From: Azonexus sp.
GTDB taxonomy: Bacteria > Pseudomonadota > Gammaproteobacteria > Burkholderiales > Rhodocyclaceae
Direction: 5' to 3'
DNA: 64,000 nucleotides
NCBI GenBank assembly: GCA_031274715.1
Contig: JAISPT010000007.1
Coordinates: 28,423-92,422 of the forward strand
A model generated the notes under the pieces. That model worked only from the letters and a program-made list of their open reading frames with translations, made no database searches and had not been told where the DNA came from. Shown piece after piece: positions 8,686-17,762 of the stretch (its first letter is position 1; every line of letters starts with the position of its first letter). The translations under genes and the position numbers were made by a program.

Positions 8686-9138
8686 CTAATCTTTCCATTC
8701 TCTTACAATTTGTGCGAGTTCATCCCGAGATATTTTCCTGGCCTTCAACAATGCTGCCAGCTCGTCACGCGTAAGAGGATAATCTGCTGTAAGCCGCCTC
8801 AAATCTGTTTCTGATACTGGATAAGCCCAAAGAGGGTTTTCGGAACCAACTTTACTATCGACGCGCTCTACTGGTGGCATGCCTTTATAGTTCAACTCAA
8901 TTATGTAAGTGCTATGCCCTTCATCATATGACTTCTGGTGAAACAGAATAGTCCCGGCCGGTAGTATATAATGCTCAGGTTTTCCACTAGGGGATGAAAT
9001 TAGAACCGGCTCTGTCAGCCGGAAAGCATACTCTTTGTCCATAGATGTCTCCTTAAAAAAAAATATAGCTACAATGGCGCCAGTTATGGCGGTTGCTATG
9101 GCAATGGATAAATATCTGGGCTTATTTATTGTTGCCAT
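8686..9138 (-). CDS. N-terminally anchored membrane protein, candidate immunity protein
   Basis: Encodes 150 residues. One membrane helix at residues 8-28 (SIAIATAITGAIVAIFFF) is followed by a soluble domain with a C-terminal charged helical part (LTRDELAALL, ISRDELAQIV). The topology suggests the soluble part faces the periplasm. No family is recognised. The start overlaps the end of the papain-like gene by 17 bases, the arrangement expected of an effector-immunity pair. It is AT-rich compared with flanking chromosome. Inferred role: periplasmic neutralisation of the upstream effector. Confidence 0.6.
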   Translation of the reverse strand: MATINKPRYLSIAIATAITGAIVAIFFFKETSMDKEYAFRLTEPVLISSPSGKPEHYILPAGTILFHQKSYDEGHSTYIIELNYKGMPPVERVDSKVGSENPLWAYPVSETDLRRLTADYPLTRDELAALLKARKISRDELAQIVREWKD

Positions 9139-9820
9139 ATGTTTGTGTGAGGTATGGTTTTTGTTTGTCTGTAGACTCCAGCATTGCCTTCAAGTCTGCT
9201 GGCATAAATATTCGGCTAGGCCATCCTTTTAGCTTTGCGGCAGCTTTCTCAGTAAAGCTCAAGCCGCGACCTTCATTGAAATTTGCTTGATCGTGTGCAA
9301 GTTCAGGTATGGCAATTAGCGCCCCATCCATGCTTATTGTTGTACAGTTATTCGTGAGTGCATGATAATTTCTCGTGAGGCGGTATTCTTTCATATACTC
9401 ACCGCGTTCTTTTGTTATCGGCAATCCTTGGGTAATATTTTTGTAATACATATTAACTTGATCTGCTTGTTGGTCAGTTATTTGATATGAAAATCCATGT
9501 GTCTGTCGGCCAGTGGAATTTTCACCTGCAATATATTGAGGGAGTCCGGACCAAATACGAAGGATTCCTGGCCCCTCGGCACCAAAATCTCCTGTTGCGC
9601 CAGCGTAGCGACCAAAATCATAGATGTGTTCGCTATTGCTTTTAATTATCCGCAAAGCTACATGGCCATAAGTATGCCGCTCTCCGCGAATATCTGTATA
9701 CGGCCCTCCAATCAGCAGCTCAAGAGAGGCATTTTGAATTCTTATTATATTTTTACGGGTGGTATTGCCATTGATACTTTTGCTTGCCTGTATTCTTGTG
9801 GTCGAAGTTTTTTCAACCAT
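9122..9820 (-). CDS. candidate T6SS effector with papain-like (His/Cys) active site
   Basis: Encodes 232 residues with no signal peptide. A YGHVALR segment with His53, a YDFGRY segment (67-72) and a NNCTT segment with Cys159 suggest a circularly permuted papain-like fold, in which His precedes Cys as in LRAT and DUF4105 proteins. Such folds act as amidases, proteases or acyltransferases. The gene starts two bases after the VgrG stop, the typical place for a VgrG cargo effector, and overlaps a membrane protein gene that could encode immunity. The region is clearly AT-rich. The fold is inferred from short motifs; a peptidoglycan or lipid substrate is possible but unproven. Confidence 0.6.
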   Translation of the reverse strand: MVEKTSTTRIQASKSINGNTTRKNIIRIQNASLELLIGGPYTDIRGERHTYGHVALRIIKSNSEHIYDFGRYAGATGDFGAEGPGILRIWSGLPQYIAGENSTGRQTHGFSYQITDQQADQVNMYYKNITQGLPITKERGEYMKEYRLTRNYHALTNNCTTISMDGALIAIPELAHDQANFNEGRGLSFTEKAAAKLKGWPSRIFMPADLKAMLESTDKQKPYLTQTYGNNK

Positions 9821-9822
9821 GG

Positions 9823-12549
9823 CTATGCCTCAAGTCGAGCGTTAATGTCAGGAAAAGCGATACTACAACATCCACGATAAGTATCATCAATGCGAACAGA
9901 GCCTTCTCCATCGAGTTGTCCTGCAATCGTTTGGCCATCAGGAAGTATTAGTTCGTAACGTTCATTGGCAATTGGTTGGCCCATAACATCCTCCAGACGA
10001 AATTCCACCCAGGTCTTTTCGTTTATCAGTGACTCAAGGACAAGCGGCAAACCTCCCGGAAAATCCCCCGCCGTCACCGGCTCGGAAACCGGCCCGACGC
10101 GTTTACGCCCGGCGCTGTGCTCGGTGTAGGCGCCCGGCGTGCGATGCGCGATGCCGCCCGCCGCCCAGCGCGTGGTGCTGCCGCCACCGTTGACCAGCAG
10201 GTCGTTGCGGGCCAGCAGGCGGATTTCTTTCGCCGCCATCGTGATATCCATGTGGGCGAGCACCGAGATGCCGTGGTTGAGCGCCCGGATGGAAATATCG
10301 TCGGTCGCGGCCACCAGTCGTATGCCGAGTTGATGAGCAAACATCCGAATCCCCTTGGCGACACTGGCGAATAATCCACTCTGAGAAGCAACGGAGACAT
10401 GTCCCTGAGTGGTGATCGCCGTATCGCCGCCGCTGGCCAGCTGCAAGGTCTCAGCCGCCGAGATGGCAATCCCGGCCGGACTATCCGCGGTCAGATGCGG
10501 CCGCTCGAACTCCGGAAACTGCCGCGCCTGTGGATCAGCACTTCCCTGCCCGGCAATCTCTTGGACTTGGCTGTCGAGAGTACGGGCCACCTCATCCTGA
10601 GCCCCCTCCTGCGCCTCATGCTGATTCGCCAGATCGGCCAATGTGGCATGTGATTCCTGAGCGGTTTGCAGACGGTTGCGGGCCTCATCCAGCGATTTGA
10701 CATGGCGCTGTGCCTGGTCGCGTCCCTCGGTCGTCAGCAACATCCCTTGCGCCGCCCGGATCACCCCATGCGCATCGGTGCGCAACTCGAACCCATCCCC
10801 GCGTGGCTCGGCCCGCCCCTGCTCATCCGGAATCCGGGCAATGGCCCCGAGGTTGAGTTGGGATAGCGCCGCATCGGAAGACAGTTGAGCCTGCACGGCC
10901 CCCGTCGTATCGTCGAGAATCAGATGATTGTGACTCTCGCCATACAGCTCCTTCGAGCGATATCCCGATAGGGCTTGATTGGCCGGGAGTGCCCAAGGCG
11001 GTGGATTCTCATCATCGGCCAGACGCCCGGAAATGAGCGGCCGATCCGGATCGCCCCCCTCGAAAGCGACCAGTACCTCATGACCGATACGCGGTAAATG
11101 GATGCCGCCATAGTGGCGTCCAACCCAAGGGGCGACAACGCGTAACCAGCACGAAGAGCGTTCATCATTGGCGTGATAGCGATCCCACGGGAAAGCCACT
11201 TTCACGCGTCCCAAAGGATCGGTCCAGATCTCCTGATCGGCCGGACCGGTCACGGTGGCGCGGACCGGTCCATGAATGATCGGCCGGGGTGTACGGAGAG
11301 GGGGCCGGTAAGCTTCGGTCGCCGGTTGCAAGGTAAACGTCGACACACAGCGCCAGGCTTGTGGCGGTAGCGAGAGATTGCCGAGCAGAGCGCTCTGGCT
11401 CTCCTGGGCAATCTCCTCGATCTCGATGTCCGATTCGAGAACCAGCCAATCGACATTGACCGCCTCGCGCGGATGGCGATTGAGACGAAAGCGCCGGCCC
11501 GTACAGAGACCACGGACATTGCCCTGAGCCGTGGCCCGAACCCCCTCGGCGCGCAGCGCCTGTAAGCGAGTGCGGACAAAATGCTCGCCCTCGGCCCGTG
11601 GATCGTTACCTGGCCCGGAGAGGCCGGTGGCACCGGCCTTGGGTTGGCTGGCGTTATTGGGCCAGTCGAAGACTTCTTGTTCGGCCCAGCCGGTCGGCCG
11701 GGGATCGGCATGGCGCACACTCAGATCGGCACGGCGCCGGGTGTAATCGACATCGCTGCTGGCCCAGACACCGGTGACCAAGCGATCATCGAGCGAGAAG
11801 ACATTGAGATGCTCCTCATCGATCTTGTGGCCGGGTGGGTAATAGGTCAGCGCCCGATAGGCTTCACTTTCCGTTTCCTGCCAGGCGCCGGCCTGGTCGG
11901 CGAGGACCAGCTGGTGTTTGCCATCGCGATGCTCGAACCACCAGGCGATACCCCATTCCTCACAGAGACGGGCGAAGAAAGCGTAGTCGGTTTCGTTGTA
12001 CTGGACTTGGTAATCACGTACTGGATAAGCACCAGCATCGAGACGCTTATCGACGGGGAAAGGGTAATCGGCCAGTAACTGATCGAGCAGTTGGACGACG
12101 GAAATATCCTGGAAGATCTTGCAGTCGCGGGTCAGCGTGGCGAGCCACAGCCAGGGACGCAGGGTCAGGCCATAGACATGGTGCCGTCCCTCTTCACGCA
12201 GGTAGCGGGCTTCACTCACTAGAGCGGAGATTTCGCGCACGCCGGCGCCGCGATTGGCCCCCCCATCGCCCGTGTCGCCGGGGGTGTAGTGGCCTTGGCC
12301 TTCGAGTTGGATGGACAGCGTGATTTCACGGCCGACGCGTTCCGACAGGTCGAGGTCGGCCCCTGGGCCGGATACCTCGCCAACGGCTTCCGGGGTCTTG
12401 AGTTCGAGGACATAGTCGAACAGCGCGCAGACGCTTTCCCGACCCCGCAACCGCACCGGGGTCAGCGACGACTCGCCCGACTCGGACGGCAGCGCCGGAC
12501 CACTGACCGTTAGGGTGCGCGGAGCGGTGAAGTCGAAGGCAGCGGGCAT
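9823..12549 (-). CDS. vgrG: T6SS spike protein VgrG (TssI) with C-terminal extension
   Basis: Encodes 908 residues from the ATG at 12549, chosen because GGAG lies about 8 bases upstream; an earlier in-frame ATG at 12636 adds an unlikely 29-residue leader. Order of domains: a gp27-like ring-forming part (about 1-400), a gp5-like OB region near 420-520 with the ATVTGPADQEIWTDP and GRVKVAFPWD segments, a coiled linker, a DUF2345 beta-prism from about 686 to 800, and a C-terminal 70 residues (VEFRLEDVMGQPIANERY onward) resembling a transthyretin/carboxypeptidase-regulatory fold. VgrG trimers tip the Hcp tube and carry effectors. The C-terminal fold probably docks the cargo encoded just downstream. 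Confidence 0.93.
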   Translation of the reverse strand: MPAAFDFTAPRTLTVSGPALPSESGESSLTPVRLRGRESVCALFDYVLELKTPEAVGEVSGPGADLDLSERVGREITLSIQLEGQGHYTPGDTGDGGANRGAGVREISALVSEARYLREEGRHHVYGLTLRPWLWLATLTRDCKIFQDISVVQLLDQLLADYPFPVDKRLDAGAYPVRDYQVQYNETDYAFFARLCEEWGIAWWFEHRDGKHQLVLADQAGAWQETESEAYRALTYYPPGHKIDEEHLNVFSLDDRLVTGVWASSDVDYTRRRADLSVRHADPRPTGWAEQEVFDWPNNASQPKAGATGLSGPGNDPRAEGEHFVRTRLQALRAEGVRATAQGNVRGLCTGRRFRLNRHPREAVNVDWLVLESDIEIEEIAQESQSALLGNLSLPPQAWRCVSTFTLQPATEAYRPPLRTPRPIIHGPVRATVTGPADQEIWTDPLGRVKVAFPWDRYHANDERSSCWLRVVAPWVGRHYGGIHLPRIGHEVLVAFEGGDPDRPLISGRLADDENPPPWALPANQALSGYRSKELYGESHNHLILDDTTGAVQAQLSSDAALSQLNLGAIARIPDEQGRAEPRGDGFELRTDAHGVIRAAQGMLLTTEGRDQAQRHVKSLDEARNRLQTAQESHATLADLANQHEAQEGAQDEVARTLDSQVQEIAGQGSADPQARQFPEFERPHLTADSPAGIAISAAETLQLASGGDTAITTQGHVSVASQSGLFASVAKGIRMFAHQLGIRLVAATDDISIRALNHGISVLAHMDITMAAKEIRLLARNDLLVNGGGSTTRWAAGGIAHRTPGAYTEHSAGRKRVGPVSEPVTAGDFPGGLPLVLESLINEKTWVEFRLEDVMGQPIANERYELILPDGQTIAGQLDGEGSVRIDDTYRGCCSIAFPDINARLEA

Positions 12550-12802
12550 GGCGGGGCTCCAGAGGGTGAATCGTATGGAGGCGGCATTATATGACGAATG
12601 ATCGCCCGGGTAGGCGCTTGCATAATCTTCCGTCAAGAAAGGCGGGTTTCAGATTGAGACACTACCCAGTAGCCAAATGGATAGCCGAAAGTATGGTGTA
12701 AAATCAAAAAGTTCCGGTGGCCGCTGGAGTGAGGCAACAATTTCAGTTGGTCTTGTCGTTTAGGTGCCGCAGCAGGCACGACTTTGTTTTGGGGTGATTC
12801 AG

Positions 12803-13690
12803 ATGTCCAGGAAAAAACTGACTTTCTTAGCCGTCGCCAGCGCAGTGATGCTGCAAACTGGTTGTGATGCCACCAACATCAAGATGGGGGATGAGGGTGC
12901 CAAGACCGTGGCCACCGGCTCGGCGGCTGGCGCGGCTACTTCTGGTGAAAGCTCGGCGCTGGAAAAATGCGCTTCGCCGCTGGGTACGGTGTCGCTGGTG
13001 GAAAACCAGAGCGCCGGCTGGTACACCATCCTGCGCGACGAATACAAGCTGCCGCCGACGGCCAACTTGCTGCGCCTGCTGATCCAGCAGTCCAACTGCT
13101 TTGTCGTTGTCGAGCGCGGTGCCGCTGGCATGAAAGCCATGGGCCGCGAGCGCCAGTTGCAGGACTCCGGCGAGATGCGCGGCGGCAGTAATTTCGGCAA
13201 GGGCCAGATGGTGGCATCAGACTATGCCATGTCGCCCGAGATCATTTTCAGCGAAGGCAACACCGGCGGCATCGGCGGTGCCCTGGGCGGCATCATCGGC
13301 GGCAGAAGCGGCAGCGTGGTCGGCGCTGTGGCGGGCGGTACCAAGACACGCGAGGCTTCGACCATGCTGACCTTGGTGGATAACCGTTCCGGCGTGCAGG
13401 TGGCGGCCAGCGAAGGCAGCGCTTCCAAGACCGATATCGGTGGTTTTGGCGCGCTGTTTGGCAGCAGCGCCGCTGGCGGCCTGGGCGGCTACCAGAACAC
13501 GCCGCAGGGCAAGGTCATCGCCGCCGCGTTCATGGACGCCTACAACCAGATGGTGCGCTCGCTGCGCAATTACAAGGCGCAGAGTGTGCAGGGTCAAGGC
13601 TTGGGCGGCGGCGGCCGTTTGGGCGTGGACGGTGGCGCAACCCCGCAGCAAACCTATACGCCGGGCAACGCGCCCAAGCGTAAGAAGTAA
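12803..13690 (+). CDS. CsgG-like outer-membrane lipoprotein
   Basis: Encodes 295 residues from the ATG at 12803; an upstream in-frame ATG at 12764 would put 13 residues before a perfect signal. The lipobox LQTGC places the lipidated Cys at residue 21. The mature part contains a NLLRLLIQQSNCFVVVERG segment matching the CsgG core, followed by glycine-rich stretches (GGIGGALGGIIGGRSG) that could form a membrane-crossing segment. CsgG forms the curli secretion pore; many betaproteobacterial members stand alone, as here, with no csg genes nearby, so the role is unknown. It is transcribed away from vgrG and ends at a strong terminator. Confidence 0.75.
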   Translation: MSRKKLTFLAVASAVMLQTGCDATNIKMGDEGAKTVATGSAAGAATSGESSALEKCASPLGTVSLVENQSAGWYTILRDEYKLPPTANLLRLLIQQSNCFVVVERGAAGMKAMGRERQLQDSGEMRGGSNFGKGQMVASDYAMSPEIIFSEGNTGGIGGALGGIIGGRSGSVVGAVAGGTKTREASTMLTLVDNRSGVQVAASEGSASKTDIGGFGALFGSSAAGGLGGYQNTPQGKVIAAAFMDAYNQMVRSLRNYKAQSVQGQGLGGGGRLGVDGGATPQQTYTPGNAPKRKK

Positions 13691-13707
13691 TCCGACGCCG
13701 TCGAACG

Positions 13708-13736
13708 AAAAAGGCCACCGGAGAGGTGGCCTTTTT
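13708..13736. terminator. bidirectional terminator between CsgG-like gene and polA
   Basis: A 12-bp perfect stem AAAAAGGCCACC / GGTGGCCTTTTT with a 5-base loop lies between the two convergent genes. It has T-runs on both strands, so it can serve both transcripts. Confidence 0.9.
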
Positions 13737-13768
13737 ATTTTGTACCAACCAAACGAGCCTGGTCAGTA

Positions 13769-16492
13769 TCAGTGTGCTGCTTCCCAGTTCGGTCCGACGC
13801 CGACCTCGACCACTAGCGGCACGGCCAGTTCGGCGACTTGGCTCATCAGGCATGGCAACTGTAGGCGGACTTCGTTCAATTCGCCGTCCGGTACTTCGAG
13901 CAGCAGTTCATCGTGTACCTGCAGCACCAATTTGGACTGCGCTCCGGTGCCGTCCAGCCAATCCTGTACGGCGATCATCGCCATCTTGATCAGGTCGGCG
14001 GCGGTGCCCTGCATCGGCGCGTTGATCGCCGCCCGCTCGGCGGCCTGGCGGCGGTTGCCGTTACTTGAGCGGATTTCGGGGAACCATAGCCGGCGGCCGA
14101 AAGCGGTTTCGACGTAGCCATTTTGCCGGGCCGTTTCGCGGGCTTCTTCCATGTAGCGGGCGACGCCAGGGTAGCGGTTGAAATAACGGTCGATGTAGGT
14201 TTGCGCCGCGCCGCGCTCGAGACCGAGTTGGCGGGCCAGGCCGAAGGCGCTCATGCCGTAGATCAGGCCGAAGTTGATGGTCTTGGCGATGCGCCGCTGG
14301 TCGGAGCCGACTTCCAGCGATGTGACGCCGAAAATCTCGGCGGCGGTGGCGCGGTGCACGTCCTCACCGTGGGCGAACGCCTCGCGCAGGCGTTCGTCGC
14401 CGGAGAGATGGGCCATGATACGTAGTTCGATCTGCGAATAGTCGGCCGAGACGATGCTGTTGCCGGCCGGGGCGACGAAGGCGGTGCGGATTTGCCGGCC
14501 TTCCTCGCTGCGCACCGGGATGTTCTGCAGATTGGGGTCGCTGGAGGCCAGCCGCCCGGTGACTACCGAGGCTTGCGAGAAATGGGTGTGTACCCGGCCG
14601 GTTTGGGCATTGACCATGCGCGGCAGTTTGTCGGTATAGGTGCCCTTGAGCTTGGATAGGCTGCGGTGTTCGAGCAAGAGCTTGGGCAGCGGGTAGTCGA
14701 GCGCCAGTTCGCTGAGCACTTCCTCGTCGGTGGATGGACCGCCGGAGGGCGTCTTTTTCTTGACCGGCAGGCCTTGCTTGACGAACAGAATCTCGGCCAA
14801 CTGCTTCGGCGAGGCGAGGTTGAAGGGTTGGCCGGCGAGTTCGTAGGCGGCGGTTTCCAGGGCCATGATCTTCTGGCCCATGGTGTGGCTCTGCCGGGCC
14901 AGTACCGCTGTGTCGACCAGAATGCCGTTGCGTTCGATGCGCCAGATCACTTGCCGGGCGGGCATTTCGATGTCGTGGTAGATGCGGCTCAAACCCGGCT
15001 CGGCGGCGAAGCGCGGATGCAGCGCCTGGTGGATGCGCAAGGTGACATCAGCATCCTCGGCGGCGTAGGTGGCGGCGCGCTCGATGTCGACCTGGTCGAA
15101 GCCGATCTGCTTGGCCCCCTTGCCGCACAAATCCTCATAGGCGACGGTGTCGAGGCCGAGGTGGCGGCTGCACAACTGGCCGAGATCGTGGCCCTTGTCG
15201 GATTCGAGCACGTAGCTCTGAAGCAGGGTGTCGTGTGCGATGCCGGCCAGCCGGATGCCGTGGTTGGCGAATACATGCTGGTCGTACTTGGCGTTTTGCA
15301 GCACTTTCTGCTTGCCGGCATCTTCCAGCCACGGCTTGAGGCGGGCCAGCACGGCGTCGCGCGGCAATTGCTCGGGAGCACCGGGGGCGGTGTGGGCGAG
15401 CGGGATGTAGCAGGCCGCGCCGGCCTCGACCGACAGTGAAATGCCGACAATTTGCGCGGCGAAGGAGTCGAGGCTGGTCGTCTCGGTATCGAGGGCGGTG
15501 AGTTCCGCCGCGTCGATGCGGGCCAGCCAGGCGTCGAACTGCGGCCAGTCGAGGACGGTTTCGTAATGTACGGCGATCTTGCCGGCTGGCGCGGTGCTCG
15601 CCGGCTCGGCCGAAACGGTGCGCGCCGGTATGGCGGCCGCTGCCTCCGGGCCATCGATTTCGCCGAGCCAGGAGCGGAACTGGTAGTGGACATACAGTTC
15701 ACGCAAGACGGCGGTGTCGCGCGGCGCGGCGATCAGATCGGTCGGCTGCGGCAGGTTGGCGAGGTCGCAGGCGATGGTCACCAGTTTCTTGCCGAGCGGC
15801 AGGAAGTCGAGATGGTCACGCAGATTCTGGCCGACCGCACCGCCGATTTCGCCGGCATGGGCGACGATTTGATCCAGTGAGCCGAACTGGGTCAGCCATT
15901 TGACGGCCGTCTTCGGCCCGCACTTGGCGACGCCCGGCACGCCGTCGACGGCATCGCCGACCAGGGCCAGGTAATCGACGATTTTTTCCGGCGGTACGCC
16001 GAACTTCTGCTCGACGCCGGCCGCATCGAGCAGTTCGTTGCTCATCGTGTTGTACCAACGTACCCGTGGCCCGACCAGTTGGGTCAGGTCCTTGTCGCCG
16101 GTCGAGATCAGCGTCTCGATACCGGCGACGTCGGCCTGCCGGGACAGGGTGCCGATCACGTCGTCGGCCTCGACGCCGTCGACCATCAGCAGTGGCCAGC
16201 CGGCGGCCCGGATCGCGGCGTGCAGCGGTTCGACCTGGCGAACCAGGTCGTCGGGCATCGGTGGCCGGTGCGCTTTGTACTCCGGATACCAGTCGTCACG
16301 AAAGGTCTTGCCCTTGGCATCGAAGACGACGGCCTTGTAGTCGGCCTTGTAGTCGCTTTCCAGACGACGTAGCATGTTCAGGACGCCGTAGATGGCGCCC
16401 GTCGGTTCTCCCGACTGGTTGCGCAGGTCGGGCAGGGCATGGAAGGCGCGATAAAGGTAGGACGAGCCGTCCACCAACAACAAGAGAGGCAT
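13769..16492 (-). CDS. polA: DNA polymerase I
   Basis: Encodes 907 residues with all three activities. The 5'-3' exonuclease domain occupies about 1-290 (LLLVDGSSYLYRAFHALP at the start). An apparently intact 3'-5' proofreading domain follows, with the DTETTSLD motif near 340. The polymerase domain fills the C-terminal part, with SADYSQIELR, a YGMSAFGLAR finger segment and QVHDELLLEV. It acts in RNA-primer removal and repair synthesis. Its ATG is only 5 bases from the divergent LOG-family gene start, so the two promoters must overlap the opposite coding regions. It shares a terminator with the convergent CsgG-like gene. Confidence 0.97.
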   Translation of the reverse strand: MPLLLLVDGSSYLYRAFHALPDLRNQSGEPTGAIYGVLNMLRRLESDYKADYKAVVFDAKGKTFRDDWYPEYKAHRPPMPDDLVRQVEPLHAAIRAAGWPLLMVDGVEADDVIGTLSRQADVAGIETLISTGDKDLTQLVGPRVRWYNTMSNELLDAAGVEQKFGVPPEKIVDYLALVGDAVDGVPGVAKCGPKTAVKWLTQFGSLDQIVAHAGEIGGAVGQNLRDHLDFLPLGKKLVTIACDLANLPQPTDLIAAPRDTAVLRELYVHYQFRSWLGEIDGPEAAAAIPARTVSAEPASTAPAGKIAVHYETVLDWPQFDAWLARIDAAELTALDTETTSLDSFAAQIVGISLSVEAGAACYIPLAHTAPGAPEQLPRDAVLARLKPWLEDAGKQKVLQNAKYDQHVFANHGIRLAGIAHDTLLQSYVLESDKGHDLGQLCSRHLGLDTVAYEDLCGKGAKQIGFDQVDIERAATYAAEDADVTLRIHQALHPRFAAEPGLSRIYHDIEMPARQVIWRIERNGILVDTAVLARQSHTMGQKIMALETAAYELAGQPFNLASPKQLAEILFVKQGLPVKKKTPSGGPSTDEEVLSELALDYPLPKLLLEHRSLSKLKGTYTDKLPRMVNAQTGRVHTHFSQASVVTGRLASSDPNLQNIPVRSEEGRQIRTAFVAPAGNSIVSADYSQIELRIMAHLSGDERLREAFAHGEDVHRATAAEIFGVTSLEVGSDQRRIAKTINFGLIYGMSAFGLARQLGLERGAAQTYIDRYFNRYPGVARYMEEARETARQNGYVETAFGRRLWFPEIRSSNGNRRQAAERAAINAPMQGTAADLIKMAMIAVQDWLDGTGAQSKLVLQVHDELLLEVPDGELNEVRLQLPCLMSQVAELAVPLVVEVGVGPNWEAAH

Positions 16493-16497
16493 GGGAA

Positions 16498-17232
16498 GTG
16501 ACGGAAAATACGAATACGAAACTGACGATGGGAGTGGGCGCCGAGTCCCCGTTGCGGTCGAACTCGGCCCGCGAGGCCTGGCGGATTTTCGGCATTATGT
16601 CAGAGTTCGTCGAAGCGACTGATCGCCTGGCGGCAATCAAGCCGGCGGTTACCATTTTCGGCAGCGCCCGGATCCAGGAAGGCACGCCCTATTACGAACT
16701 GACCGAGAAAACCGCCCGCCTGCTGTCTGATTCCGGCTTCAGCGTCATTTCCGGCGGCGGCCCAGGGATCATGGAAGCGGCCAACCGCGGTGCCTACTAC
16801 GGCAAGTCGCCATCGGTCGGCCTCAACATCCAGTTGCCGCACGAGCAATCGAGCAATCCCTACCAGGATATATCGCAGACGTTTCGCCACTTTTTCGCCC
16901 GCAAATACATGTTTGTCCGCTTCGCCAGCGCCTATGTCGTGATGCCGGGCGGCTTCGGCACCTTGGACGAATTGATGGAAGCGCTGACCCTGCTGCAGAC
17001 GGGCAAGGCGCGCAAGATTCCGCTGATCCTGGTCTGCTCGGCCTTCTGGAAAGGGATGCTGGATTGGTTCCGCGAGCATCTGGTCGGAGAAGGAATGATC
17101 GACCCGGGGGACATGGATCTCATCCAGATCATCGACGAACCGGAGGGCGTGGTCGAAGCCATTTTCAAACACTACGAGGCGCGTCCTTTCGGGCCGCTGC
17201 CCGCCGAGCACGAGCAGTTGCTCAACTTATAG
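16498..17232 (+). CDS. LOG-family (TIGR00730) Rossmann-fold protein
   Basis: Encodes 244 residues from the GTG at 16498, which has AGAGG a suitable distance upstream; an ATG at 16528 is the alternative. The start is uncertain because it abuts polA on the other strand. The family signature PGGFGTLDE is present, together with GSARI near the start of the Rossmann core and SGGGPGIMEAANRG. LOG proteins release the free base from nucleoside 5'-monophosphates (cytokinin-activating activity in plants; possible AMP/PPN hydrolase in bacteria). The bacterial role is not established. The TAG stop overlaps the first base of a palindromic repeat. Confidence 0.85.
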   Translation: MTENTNTKLTMGVGAESPLRSNSAREAWRIFGIMSEFVEATDRLAAIKPAVTIFGSARIQEGTPYYELTEKTARLLSDSGFSVISGGGPGIMEAANRGAYYGKSPSVGLNIQLPHEQSSNPYQDISQTFRHFFARKYMFVRFASAYVVMPGGFGTLDELMEALTLLQTGKARKIPLILVCSAFWKGMLDWFREHLVGEGMIDPGDMDLIQIIDEPEGVVEAIFKHYEARPFGPLPAEHEQLLNL

Positions 17233-17391
17233 GAACCGCTGAACAAGTCCCTCGCGGCTGCCGCATCCTGGATTCAGGCGGTCTGCTGCGTTGCAAATAC
17301 TCGCCATAGCACCACTATGGCTGCGCTTTGCGCCTTGCATCCCATCCCGAATCCAGGCGCGGCAACTCGCGCAGACTTGTCCAGCGGTTCC
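17232..17391. repeat. 160-bp imperfect palindromic repeat element
   Basis: The ends are GGAACCGCTGAACAAGTC and its near-perfect inverse (GACTTGTCCAGCGGTTCC). Pairing continues inward through matching CTGGATTC / GAATCCAG blocks to a central CCATAG...CTATGG turn, so the whole element can fold into one long hairpin. It has no open frame. This looks like a non-autonomous dispersed (MITE-like) repeat inserted between the LOG gene and the DUF2782 gene; no clear target duplication is visible. Confidence 0.8.
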
Positions 17392-17429
17392 GTAATAAAA
17401 TCGGCACTCGATCACCGAGGAATCTCCCC

Positions 17430-17759
17430 ATGCGCTGCCTTCTCCCCCTCCTGCTGCTTGCCGCTCTGCCGGTCTGGGCCGAGCAGCCCGCTACGCAGCC
17501 GCTGCCGGCCGTGCCGCCGCCGCCGCCGGGCATGGAAGCTTTCGATTCCGCGCTCGAACCGGAAGTGACCATCGTCAAGGGCGAGCAGGAAACGCGTGAG
17601 GAGTTCCGGATGGGCGGCAAGCTGTACATGGTCAAGGTCACGCCGGCGGTTGGTCGCCCCTATTTCCTGGTCGACCGCCACGGCGACGGCATCTTCATTG
17701 AAACCGATATCGAGCCGCGGCCGACGCGGCCGCCGATGTGGATCATCCATAGCTGGTAA
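17430..17759 (+). CDS. DUF2782 periplasmic protein
   Basis: Encodes 109 residues from the ATG at 17430, with GAGGAA upstream. A cleavable signal peptide (LLPLLLLAALPVWAEQ) is followed by a proline-rich stretch (AVPPPPPG) and a small domain ending RPPMWIIHSW. This matches DUF2782 proteins, short secreted betaproteobacterial proteins found next to homoserine kinase and polA. Function is unknown. The thrB gene follows after 3 bases, so the pair is probably one transcript. Confidence 0.75.
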   Translation: MRCLLPLLLLAALPVWAEQPATQPLPAVPPPPPGMEAFDSALEPEVTIVKGEQETREEFRMGGKLYMVKVTPAVGRPYFLVDRHGDGIFIETDIEPRPTRPPMWIIHSW

Positions 17760-17762
17760 GCC

